Below are positions 1-6,547 of a stretch of 64,000 nucleotides of DNA, piece by piece (the stretch's first letter is position 1; the number at the start of each line of letters is the position of its first letter). The notes beneath the pieces were generated by a model that worked only from the letters and a program-made list of their open reading frames with translations, had not been told where the DNA came from and did not search any database. This DNA comes from JACCWM01 sp040393065. Lineage in GTDB: Bacteria > Myxococcota_A > Bradymonadia > Bradymonadales > Bradymonadaceae. Both the position numbers and the translations under genes were made by a program. The DNA lies in the NCBI GenBank assembly GCA_040393065.1, contig JBEBUW010000002.1, positions 35,818-99,817 on the forward strand, given 5' to 3'.

Positions 1-938
1 TCGATCACCATAGAATTGGGCGAATCGATCACGCCGTCCGTGACTTTTACATTGCGTCGGCACGGCAGACAATGGCTGAAAATCCCATTGTTGGTCAGCG
101 CCATTTTGCGCTCATCCACAATAAAATGCTTGTACGCATCGCGACCGGGCTGCTCGGTTTCAAACTTGCCAAAATACGGCAACGCACCCCAGCTCTTCGC
201 ATACACCACATCGGCGCCGCTGTACGCCGCATCGATATCATGCGTAACCGTCAGCGTGCGGCCCTGCGCGCTCGTGTATTCACGCGCATAGTTCATATAG
301 CGCTCATCGAGCACATATTCCGGCGTCGGACACAAAAGCGTCACATCCGCGCCAAACTTTGCCGCGATCATCAGCGCCGAGTTCGCCACCGCCGTATTGA
401 GCGGCTTCGGATGATACGTCCAGGTGAGCACGAACTTTTTACCATCCAATTGCCCGATACGTTCCTGCAACGCCATCATCATCGCCAGTTCCTGACACGG
501 ATGCGTGATCGTTTCCATATTGATCACCGGCACCGTCGCATGCTCGGCAAACGCGCGGATCACCCGATCCTGGCGGTCGATTTCCCAGTCCACAAACTTC
601 GGAAACGCGCGCACCGCGATCAGGTCACAATAGCGCGACAGCACACGCGCCGCCTCGCGCACATGCTCCTCCGGATCTCCGTCCATGACCGCGCCCATAT
701 CAAACTCAATCGGCCACGAACCCTTGCCCGGCTCCAGCACCACCGCATGACCCCCGAGCTGATAAATGCCGATATCAAACGAGCTACGCGTACGAAGCGA
801 TGGATTAAAAAAAATCAGCGCGATCGTCTTATTCTTCAATCGCGCCTGCAATGGCGACGCTTTGAGCGCCCGCGCATCATCGATCATCTGCTGCAATACT
901 TCGCGGGACCAGTCCGCCGTCGTCAAAAAGTGCTTCAT
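1..938 (-). CDS. argF': N-acetylornithine carbamoyltransferase (3' end cut by the window)
   Basis: Transfers the carbamoyl group of carbamoyl phosphate to N-acetyl-L-ornithine in the acetylated arginine route; cytoplasmic. I translated the minus strand from the ATG at 936-938 and read 312 residues without a stop; the C-terminus lies beyond position 1, and the family is about 340 aa. The carbamoyl-phosphate loop FFNPSLRTR is at residues 43-51, followed by ITHPCQE, LTWTYHPKPLNTAVANSA and HCLPCRRNVKVTDGV, all close to the Xanthomonas enzyme as I remember it. The key loop reads DGDPEEH (residues 86-92). The family places Glu here in acetylornithine enzymes and Pro in succinylornithine enzymes, so Glu points to acetylornithine. 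A succinylornithine enzyme is the alternative. The gene lies codirectional with the PP2C gene, 110 bp downstream of it. Confidence 0.9.
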   Translation of the reverse strand, partial: MKHFLTTADWSREVLQQMIDDARALKASPLQARLKNKTIALIFFNPSLRTRSSFDIGIYQLGGHAVVLEPGKGSWPIEFDMGAVMDGDPEEHVREAARVLSRYCDLIAVRAFPKFVDWEIDRQDRVIRAFAEHATVPVINMETITHPCQELAMMMALQERIGQLDGKKFVLTWTYHPKPLNTAVANSALMIAAKFGADVTLLCPTPEYVLDERYMNYAREYTSAQGRTLTVTHDIDAAYSGADVVYAKSWGALPYFGKFETEQPGRDAYKHFIVDERKMALTNNGIFSHCLPCRRNVKVTDGVIDSPNSMVI

Positions 939-1048
939 AGCTACACAAACCCACCGCTACAAAAAACCAGCCGGTGCACACAACGCACCAGCCCAAAAAC
1001 TCGCCAGCCCCTCAAACGGCGCGAATGTATGGGCATTCAGAATTCTAG

Positions 1049-1930
1049 TCAATGCAATGCTTTACCCGGCAAGCTGCTGCGCGCCTCCAACACCACGGCC
1101 GTAATATTATCCGGCCCGCCGCGCCGGTTCGATTCCCGCACAATTTCATTGCAACACGCCTGCAAATCACCCCGGAAATCCTGCAAAATCGCACGCATAT
1201 CCTGCGTTTCCAGCAGATTATGCGCGCCGTCCGTGCACAACAAAAACACGTCGCCCGGCTCCAGATACACATGCCCGTACTCGACCTCGACCTCCGGCCG
1301 CACACCCACCGCACGCACCAGCACATTCTTATACGGAAAGTGCTCCACAAACTCCCGTAGCTCCTCGCCGCGCAACCCGCGTTGCTCAATCGCGTGATTC
1401 AACAGCGAATGATCCGACGTAAGCTGAATCAAGCGCCCCTCGCGCAAACGATACAGACGACTATCGCCCACATGTGCCCAGAACATCATGTCCTCTTCTG
1501 CATGCACCGCCACCACCGTCGTCCCCATCCCGCGCTGCTCACGGATCTCCACGCTCTGCTCATACACCGCCGTGTTGGCCAGCTTCACCGCCGTCACCAG
1601 CCGCCGCTCCGCAGCCATCATATCGTCCGACAGATCGTAAGGCATCGGCATCTCCTCCGCCTCCATATCGGCCGTTTCCTCGAAATACGCCCCGATAAGC
1701 TCGCTCGTCAAAAGCGACGCAACCTCCCCCGCCGCGTGGCCGCCCATCCCATCCGCCACCACAAACAAACCATGCTCCGGCGCCAGCAAATACGCATCCT
1801 GGTTCACCGCCCGGCAAATCCCCACGTCCGTCGCCCCCGCAAACGACATCTCAAAACCATCCCCTGCCACACCGCCACGCTCCGCAGCCTGCCGACGCGG
1901 CGGCTGATGCGGATGAATATTCACTTTCAT
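1049..1930 (-). CDS. PP2C-family serine/threonine protein phosphatase
   Basis: Mn/Mg-dependent phosphatase that removes phosphate from Ser/Thr of proteins, usually the partner of Hanks-type kinases; no kinase is visible in the window. The 293-aa protein has the PP2C metal-site motifs in order: VGICRAVNQDAYL (about residues 35-48), VVADGMGGHAAGE (about 57-69), GTTVVAVHAEEDMMFWAHVGDS (about 136-157), LCTDGAHNLLE and GGPDNITAVVLE near the C-terminus. It has no signal peptide or membrane segment, so it is a soluble stand-alone catalytic domain of Stp1/PrpC length plus a short N-terminal extension. An AGGAG stretch lies about 13 bp before the ATG. The final Asp-containing loop is TDGAHNLLE rather than the usual SDGLT, a mild deviation. 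Confidence 0.92.
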   Translation of the reverse strand: MKVNIHPHQPPRRQAAERGGVAGDGFEMSFAGATDVGICRAVNQDAYLLAPEHGLFVVADGMGGHAAGEVASLLTSELIGAYFEETADMEAEEMPMPYDLSDDMMAAERRLVTAVKLANTAVYEQSVEIREQRGMGTTVVAVHAEEDMMFWAHVGDSRLYRLREGRLIQLTSDHSLLNHAIEQRGLRGEELREFVEHFPYKNVLVRAVGVRPEVEVEYGHVYLEPGDVFLLCTDGAHNLLETQDMRAILQDFRGDLQACCNEIVRESNRRGGPDNITAVVLEARSSLPGKALH

Positions 1931-2402
1931 AAGGTTCCAGAGCTCCTAAACATGAGTCCTCTATGCCCACACCCACCCCTCAAAAGGCCAGGATTTTTCC
2001 CTGAGGAATTCTAAGCATAAGCACTCCACCCCCACCGAACACCACCCCTGCCCCATAAATTTCCCCCACCGCAATCGCCTCACCTTCCCCCGTATTTTTC
2101 GAAACGTGGCATATTCACTGGCCGAACGCGTCCGAGTAGGACTTTCTTGCACACAGAAGTCCTACTCGGACGCCCGAGTAGGACTTCTTCACAGGCACAC
2201 GCCTCAACTCGGACGTCCGAAAGCTACGTTTCGCTGCGCAGAACACCTGCTCGGACGTCCGAAAGCTACAAGTCCATGCACAAAACTCCTTTGCGGACGT
2301 CCGAAAGCTACTTTTCTAAGCGGGGAAGTCCTGCTCGGACCGCCGAGTGCGCCATACTGGCACACTCGCCCGGATTCAAGGGTCCGAGCAGGGACTCAGG
2401 AG
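1931..2402. other. Intergenic region dominated by a palindrome array
   Basis: There is no credible gene in these 470 bases. The stretch 1931-2110 is pyrimidine-rich on the + strand and shows nothing I can name. From about 2121 to 2350 it is a regular array of palindromes, listed separately. The reading frames that cross it are chance products of the repeats. Confidence 0.7.
2121..2350. repeat. Array A: six palindromes at 42-43 bp spacing
   Basis: The 12-bp palindrome TCGGACGTCCGA occurs perfect at 2209-2220 and 2251-2262. It is near-perfect at 2293-2304 (GCGGACGTCCGA), and 2335-2346 and 2166-2177 are variants. The first unit (2124-2135) keeps only the right half after the leader GCCGAACGCG. 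Spacings are 42, 43, 42, 42 and 42 bp. Three spacers begin AAGCTAC; others contain GGACTT near one end and GAAGTCC near the other. Units 1 and 2 form a 16-bp perfect inverted repeat (2129-2144 with 2157-2172). Forty-two bp is four B-DNA turns, so all palindromes would face the same side. Confidence 0.85.
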
Positions 2403-2436
2403 GGATCAGGCCGGCGCAACTTCTTCAACCGGCTCG
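2403..2436. repeat. 34-bp direct repeat, copy A (second copy 5753-5786)
   Basis: This 34-bp segment matches 5753-5786 at 31 of 34 positions by eye. Copy A contains the last codons and the stop of the 263-aa gene on the minus strand (peptide EPVEEVAPA). Both copies follow a palindrome array, so the two loci look like diverged copies of one region. Confidence 0.8.
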
Positions 2437-3197
2437 TTTTGCTGGATTTCCGTCTCGATACTGACAGCCTCCGGCTCCTGCGCAACCGGAGCCTTCGCGT
2501 TCCTGCGCGCCGCATACGTCGGATCTCGCCGCTTGATAAAATGCCCGGCTTCGCTTTCCAGCCCGTAGCGGACCAGAAAAGAATCGATCAGCAGCGTGTG
2601 AGCCTTGTGCGCACGATCAAAAGTAGCGCGCGCTTCCACCAGAACGGCAGTCGCCATCAGGTCTTCGCGCGTCTCCCGGTGAAACTCCTGCACCGCAGCA
2701 ATCGCCGGCCGAAACGCCGCCTCAAGCTGCGCCGTATGCCCGAGATTTTTCAACTCCTCCTCGGTCTCATGCGCCGTCAAAAGGTTATCCAGCACCTCCA
2801 CCTGTTTTTCGAGCGCCTGCCGCCCCAGATCGGAAGCACTGAGCTTGTAATAACGCTCATACATGCGCTGACGCCGCACAGACTCCTCCACAGAGGGCTG
2901 CATCCCCGGCGGAGGATTCAAAAGCGCATCATACGTACGACTGCGATAATACCGATAATGATCCAGCGCACTGCCCAACTCCTTCTGGACGTTCGCCCGC
3001 TCCGCATCCGTCTCACTCGCCTCCTGCGTATTATGCGCCACCTTGTCCACCAGCACTGCCCGCGCCGCCGCCAACTCATCCCGCGACGCCGCAATCGCCC
3101 CCTGGTACGCCGCGTCCCCACTCAAACGCGCCGGATCGGCCACCGCCTGAATGTCATGGCGAGACTCCAACAAACGAATCATATCTTCTTCGGTCAT
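2406..3197 (-). CDS. Helical protein of unknown function, 263 aa
   Basis: I do not recognise a family. The protein is 263 aa, predicted mostly helical, and rich in Ala, Glu, Arg and Leu. It has no signal peptide and no membrane segment, so it is probably cytoplasmic. The centre (residues about 80-125) is Tyr/Arg-rich, and a second long amphipathic stretch spans about 125-215. The C-terminal 45 residues are low-complexity and acidic, ending EPVEEVAPA. A GGGAG-like site lies 9-10 bp before the ATG. The last 28 bp of coding sequence belong to a 34-bp element repeated at 5753-5786, where a decayed reading frame gives EPVEDIAPV before a stop. Palindrome array A follows directly downstream. Confidence 0.7.
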   Translation of the reverse strand: MTEEDMIRLLESRHDIQAVADPARLSGDAAYQGAIAASRDELAAARAVLVDKVAHNTQEASETDAERANVQKELGSALDHYRYYRSRTYDALLNPPPGMQPSVEESVRRQRMYERYYKLSASDLGRQALEKQVEVLDNLLTAHETEEELKNLGHTAQLEAAFRPAIAAVQEFHRETREDLMATAVLVEARATFDRAHKAHTLLIDSFLVRYGLESEAGHFIKRRDPTYAARRNAKAPVAQEPEAVSIETEIQQNEPVEEVAPA

Positions 3198-3475
3198 GAT
3201 GCTTCTCCCTTCCCTAAAGCAATCGGGCCACCAAAAGCCCCGTCCAAGAACGCCTTTAGTTCCCCAAAGGCCAGCTATGATTTTTTTTACTGCATAATGA
3301 GAAGCACCATAGCCAGACCCGAATCATTCTGTAAACCCCAAAAAAACCACCCATCAAAACCCGCGCCCTCTCCCTCGCACCGCGCAACTACCTTGCACCG
3401 CGCAGCGGGACCTCTGGTCCCTGCGGAGCGAATCTGTCGTCCCAGCCCATGGCCTCTGGCCTTGGGCGTGACGTC
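3198..3475. other. Intergenic region with short hairpins
   Basis: No gene is visible. Around 3405-3425 the sequence GGACCTCTGGTCC forms a short hairpin, and a sister GGCC-TCT-GGCC hairpin lies at about 3452-3462, next to GGGCGTGAC. A loosely similar GCGCAGCG...GCGTGAC stretch occurs near 40410-40455. I see no promoter I would defend. Confidence 0.4.
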
Positions 3476-3952
3476 TTAGTCATCCAACATATCTCTTCGA
3501 TAAAGTGCAAATGTGTATCCGCTCATCCGGGTAATAAACTCCGTCTTATTACCTGGCGGAGCCTCGTTAGAACCAACATACCCATACTTCGCGCCTACGT
3601 TTTCCGCTAAGCTTAACATTTTCTTAGCTGCATCCATAGCAGTTATACCATCCTCGCTAATACCTACTATGGTATTGCCGTCATTCGTAAAAAATATTGT
3701 GACGAATGGTATTCCAGGACCAAAAAGCTGAACATAACACTCCTGAGCCGGGTTTTCTTCAGACCACTTAACCAGACTCTCCAAGCTTTTTAGAGTCAAC
3801 TCACCATTCTCACAATCAAACACCAAAGGATCATCTTTGTCTTTAACAACACGCTCAAAGCCAGTTAGCTTGTTAAATACAGTTAAGGTGTCAGGGTTTC
3901 TTCCTTCAACAAAGACATAAACATCAACATCATACTTAAAACCCACATTCAT
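3476..3952 (-). CDS. Candidate immunity protein for the Rhs toxin
   Basis: A small protein of 158 aa, acidic, without signal peptide or membrane segment, and lower in GC than its surroundings. Its ATG (3950-3952) overlaps the stop of the upstream toxin gene in a TGATG arrangement, the classic layout for translational coupling of a toxin and its immunity partner. A GTG three bases earlier is an alternative start. I recognise no named immunity family. The role is inferred from position, size, composition and coupling: it would bind and neutralise the C-terminal toxin domain in the cytoplasm. Frequent codons with A or T in third position suggest horizontal acquisition. Confidence 0.65.
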   Translation of the reverse strand: MNVGFKYDVDVYVFVEGRNPDTLTVFNKLTGFERVVKDKDDPLVFDCENGELTLKSLESLVKWSEENPAQECYVQLFGPGIPFVTIFFTNDGNTIVGISEDGITAMDAAKKMLSLAENVGAKYGYVGSNEAPPGNKTEFITRMSGYTFALYRRDMLDD

Positions 3953-5535
3953 CACTTCGACCCCACACTGAGAGGGATGCTACCATCCACCGTTTCCGTA
4001 AGCCAATACTCAGGTCCATCAGGAGAGCTCTTCCATCGATATGTATAGGTTGGTACTTTTTTATTATCATAAAGATTCATTGACTCCTCAATTGAGTCTG
4101 CGTTGCGTTTAACATAGTTAATTGCTGCGTTCAAAGCTTTACGATGTTCATCAGCAGTCCTTTCTCTGAAATTCCCTAAATTCCATCCACGCTCATTTGC
4201 TCTAGACCAGACATGCTTAAAATGCCTTTGTTCTGCCTGCGTCATGCTTTTCCAAGGGCTGTTAAAGCAATTATGCACCCACGCCCCAAGCTCCCCAACG
4301 AAATAGGAGTGGAACTCCTCCACACCGAAGTTGTAAACGGTCTCGATGCGTTGGGTGGATTCAAGCGCTATAATACGTAACAGCCCGTCCCTGCTATCTG
4401 GAACATGATCATTGACGTTCAGCTCATCGACGCGGGTCCAGCCCTGGCCTTCGACATAAAAAGGATGGTTGGCGGTGGCTTCAATAATCTCAAGAGTGCC
4501 ATCCAGGGCGAGAAGCTCGATACGGATGATGGCCTTATCAGCGTTCGAATAGGGATCAACAACTTCCCGGCAGCCGAACTCGCCGGTCTCCTCGCTTCGG
4601 CTCAAAACAAACTCGCCGGCACGGACGTGTTGGATGGGTTTGAGGGAGCCGTCGCACATGAGGACGGGCGTGTCTTCGGTGAAGCTGCATTGCCTGCCTA
4701 CAGCGCTTGCGACTGGTATGTCTGTGGCTTTTCGAGCTCTGGATGCTGCATTGCCTACCGCTTTGCCTCCTTTGAATGCAGGACCAACTCCCAGCGTTAC
4801 TACTTCGAGCATAGCTTCGTGACCATCGCGCGGAAGAATCATGCCAGCTACTTCAGACAACACCATACCAGTAGCGGCTGCATACCGTATGAATTCGCTG
4901 TCGGAGTACTGATAATGCTCGTCATAATACTCTTGTGCGTCGATAATCGTGGTATCAAAAAAATTCCCGAGATGATCAAAACCGCGTTCAACCAATTTTC
5001 CAGTTTGATAAGCCCATAGGCCAGGACCCTGCGGCATTCTATAGCTGGTTGAATTTCTATTGATTTGACCAAACCCGTTTACCGAAAGCCCATACGGATC
5101 CCAATAATTGATCGGATCAAACCCGGCGTACGCATACAGATTATACGAGTCGATGTAGCCCAGCGGGTCTGGCGAGATAAACTGGGCCAGGCGCGGCGAA
5201 TACCAGCGGGCGCGCATGTGGATGAGGCCAGTGACCTCGGAGCGCAGCGCACTGGTAAACCCAAACGGCAGGTTGTTGACGTTCGGGCATTCCCCATCAT
5301 CACACAGGATATTCTCCTGTTTATCATACAACCGCGTCACCCCGTTCGGGTCGTACTCCGCGGTCTGATTGATTTCCAGATCCGTCGTATTCCAGGCTGC
5401 GACGATGGAGTTACGTTCGTCAATACAGTCATGAAACCGACGAACTTGCGTACTTACTTGCCGAACGCGCTGGAAATAGACTTTCTTGCGCTGGAAAACC
5501 CGTTTCCACTCCTGAAATACGTCAGGTTGGCACAC
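3952..5535 (-). CDS. Orphan Rhs tip: RHS core, Hint domain and unknown C-terminal toxin (5' truncated)
   Basis: Polymorphic-toxin C-terminus. Residues about 35-150 match the end of an RHS shell: RNSIVAAW, AEYDPNGVTRLYD, and the core GLIHMRARWYSPRLAQFISPDPLGY followed by NLYAYAGFDPINYWDPYG. Residues 283-423 are a Hint/pretoxin self-cleavage domain with Cys283 (CSFTEDTPVLM), block B-like ATANHPFYV (353-361) and terminal HNC (421-423). Residues 423-527 form a toxin domain I cannot assign. The rest of a normal Rhs protein, well over 1000 residues, is missing. Residues 1-34 are only a translation of palindrome array B, the nominal start is GTG, and the same frame has a TGA just upstream. This is therefore an orphan cassette or a pseudogene at its 5' end. 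The partner immunity gene is coupled downstream. AT-richer codons begin near the Hint domain. Confidence 0.75.
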   Translation of the reverse strand: MCQPDVFQEWKRVFQRKKVYFQRVRQVSTQVRRFHDCIDERNSIVAAWNTTDLEINQTAEYDPNGVTRLYDKQENILCDDGECPNVNNLPFGFTSALRSEVTGLIHMRARWYSPRLAQFISPDPLGYIDSYNLYAYAGFDPINYWDPYGLSVNGFGQINRNSTSYRMPQGPGLWAYQTGKLVERGFDHLGNFFDTTIIDAQEYYDEHYQYSDSEFIRYAAATGMVLSEVAGMILPRDGHEAMLEVVTLGVGPAFKGGKAVGNAASRARKATDIPVASAVGRQCSFTEDTPVLMCDGSLKPIQHVRAGEFVLSRSEETGEFGCREVVDPYSNADKAIIRIELLALDGTLEIIEATANHPFYVEGQGWTRVDELNVNDHVPDSRDGLLRIIALESTQRIETVYNFGVEEFHSYFVGELGAWVHNCFNSPWKSMTQAEQRHFKHVWSRANERGWNLGNFRERTADEHRKALNAAINYVKRNADSIEESMNLYDNKKVPTYTYRWKSSPDGPEYWLTETVDGSIPLSVGSK

Positions 5536-5690
5536 TCAACCATGAATTCCAGTACTGGAAATGGACTTTGCTCGCGCCAAGAAGCCCGTTTCCAGTCCTG
5601 GAAACGGGCATTTTCGCGTCAGGAAGTTCATTTCCAGCGATGGAAACGGATTTTCTTGTGGAGAGAAGTCCGCCTCCACAAGAAAATCCA
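5459..5690. repeat. Array B: palindromes at 42-43 bp spacing
   Basis: The core is TTCCAG-NN-CTGGAA: perfect at 5547-5560 (TTCCAGTACTGGAA), with near copies at 5504-5516, 5590-5603 and 5632-5645. The first unit (from about 5462) keeps only the right half CTGGAA after the leader GCCGAACGCG, as in array A. Spacings are 42, 43, 43 and 42 bp. Around 5584-5609 the palindrome extends to a 26-bp near-perfect inverted repeat. Spacers resemble those of array A (GACTTTCTTGC at one end, GAAGTCC or GAAGCCC at the other), but the palindrome sequence is different. The array overlaps the first codons of the Rhs frame. Confidence 0.8.
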
Positions 5691-5710
5691 AAAGATGTGT
5701 ATCAGGGAGA

Positions 5711-5754
5711 AAGGAAGGAAGGAAGGAAGGAAGGAAGGAAGGAAGGAAGGAAGG
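5711..5754. repeat. (AAGG)11 tetranucleotide microsatellite
   Basis: Eleven perfect AAGG units run from 5711 to 5754. Such a tract is prone to slipped-strand change. No intact gene contains it. On the minus strand it lies upstream of the truncated Rhs frame. Confidence 0.95.
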
Positions 5755-5786
5755 ATCAGACCGGCGCAATGTCTTCAACCGGCTCG
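5753..5786. repeat. 34-bp direct repeat, copy B, with relic of a gene 3' end
   Basis: Matches 2403-2436 at 31 of 34 positions. Read on the minus strand it gives EPVEDIAPV and a stop, parallel to EPVEEVAPA at the end of the 263-aa protein. Upstream of it the similarity to that protein is lost, so this is a relic, not a gene. Confidence 0.75.
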
Positions 5787-5961
5787 CTTTCCTGCCGGTG
5801 ACGCACCCAAAGAGAATGTAAACCGGGATTTCCCCTCCGGTTTTCAGGTGCTGATTACGCCTGCAAAGACCGCGTTACTCCATCCGGCCAAGCCTGGTTC
5901 ATCAGAAGCAAGTGCATTCCACGCAGCACGTTTAAACTACGGCAGTCAGCCAGCTACATTA
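5787..5961. other. Degenerate intergenic stretch
   Basis: Follows the relic at 5753-5786 up to the 144-aa gene. I see no gene, terminator or promoter that I can support. Confidence 0.4.
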
Positions 5962-6396
5962 TTAAGGAGGCCATAATAAGCCTTGAGAAAAACGTTCGCT
6001 AATAAACTTTTCGCGAGCTTCGAAGTCTACTCCATCAAAATAAGCATTCAGCTCATCCAAAGCTTCTTGTGGTCTTGTTTGACCAAGCTGAAGCGCCCTT
6101 TTTAATGCTGGAATATCTTCTTTAAACACATAAGATCCCTCTATATCCTCTAATAAATGACTAATTTCAATCAGCATGAACCGCGGATCATCAACGGGAG
6201 GGTCAGGCCATCCTCCTGCTTCTAATTCCTTTAGATCTTCAGCGAATGCACTTACCTCCCATGATGGAAACTCACCGGTTTCCCAGTCCTGCAACACACG
6301 TAACAGGTCGGCATAATCAAACTCATCCAGGGAGTGAAACTCTTTATCTTGCCAACGCGCTGCTTCAGGAATTGAAGTAGAAGATTTTTTCATCAT
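5962..6396 (-). CDS. Unknown acidic protein, possible orphan immunity protein, 144 aa
   Basis: I do not recognise the family. The product is 144 aa, acidic and Leu/Glu/Asp-rich, without signal peptide or membrane segment. Features include a Trp-rich patch (DWETGEFPSWEVSAFAEDL, about residues 37-55) and the tail SQGLLWPP. Codons are AT-richer than those of the fad genes next door, like the immunity candidate at 3476-3952. Its size, composition and location about 430 bp upstream of an orphan Rhs tip fit a stranded immunity gene, as often found around Rhs loci; this is inference only. Two ATG codons are adjacent at the start. It is transcribed toward the repeat region, and the bidirectional-looking hairpin at 6488-6525 separates it from fadA. 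Confidence 0.6.
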   Translation of the reverse strand: MMKKSSTSIPEAARWQDKEFHSLDEFDYADLLRVLQDWETGEFPSWEVSAFAEDLKELEAGGWPDPPVDDPRFMLIEISHLLEDIEGSYVFKEDIPALKRALQLGQTRPQEALDELNAYFDGVDFEAREKFISERFSQGLLWPP

Positions 6397-6487
6397 CCAG
6401 AATCTCTTATCGTGATTGGTTGAGCTGGAATCGTGCTGTGCTCATTTTGTAGGACACAAACACTTATTGTTTCAATCTCAAGAAAAC

Positions 6488-6525
6488 AAAAATCCCGGCA
6501 GGAAGGCATCCTGCCGGGATTTTTT
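6488..6525 (-). terminator. Rho-independent terminator downstream of fadA
   Basis: A 15-16 bp stem (6488-6503 with 6509-6524) includes TCCCGGCAGGA and TCCTGCCGGGA, with a five-base loop and A and T runs on either side. It lies just after the fadA stop and can work in both directions. Confidence 0.9.
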
Positions 6526-6547
6526 GATCAGCGTGCTGGTCTAGAAA

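Noticed and set aside
1120..1140. tRNA T-loop-like GGTTCGATTCC
   Set aside because: It lies inside the PP2C coding sequence, and no cloverleaf can be built around it.
72..1397. Long + strand frame of 441 codons
   Set aside because: It is antisense to the carbamoyltransferase and the PP2C gene; its His/Arg-rich content is typical of a shadow frame.
2121..2350. CRISPR array
   Set aside because: The repeated core is a 12-bp palindrome, the spacers resemble each other, and no cas gene is near. The same reasoning applies to arrays B, C and D.
2106..3479. Long + strand frame across array A and the 263-aa gene
   Set aside because: Its start is made of array repeats and the rest is antisense to the 263-aa gene.
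5536..5778. Minus-strand frame with SFLP repeats
   Set aside because: It is the translation of the AAGG tract and array B; the start would be TTG without a ribosome-binding site.
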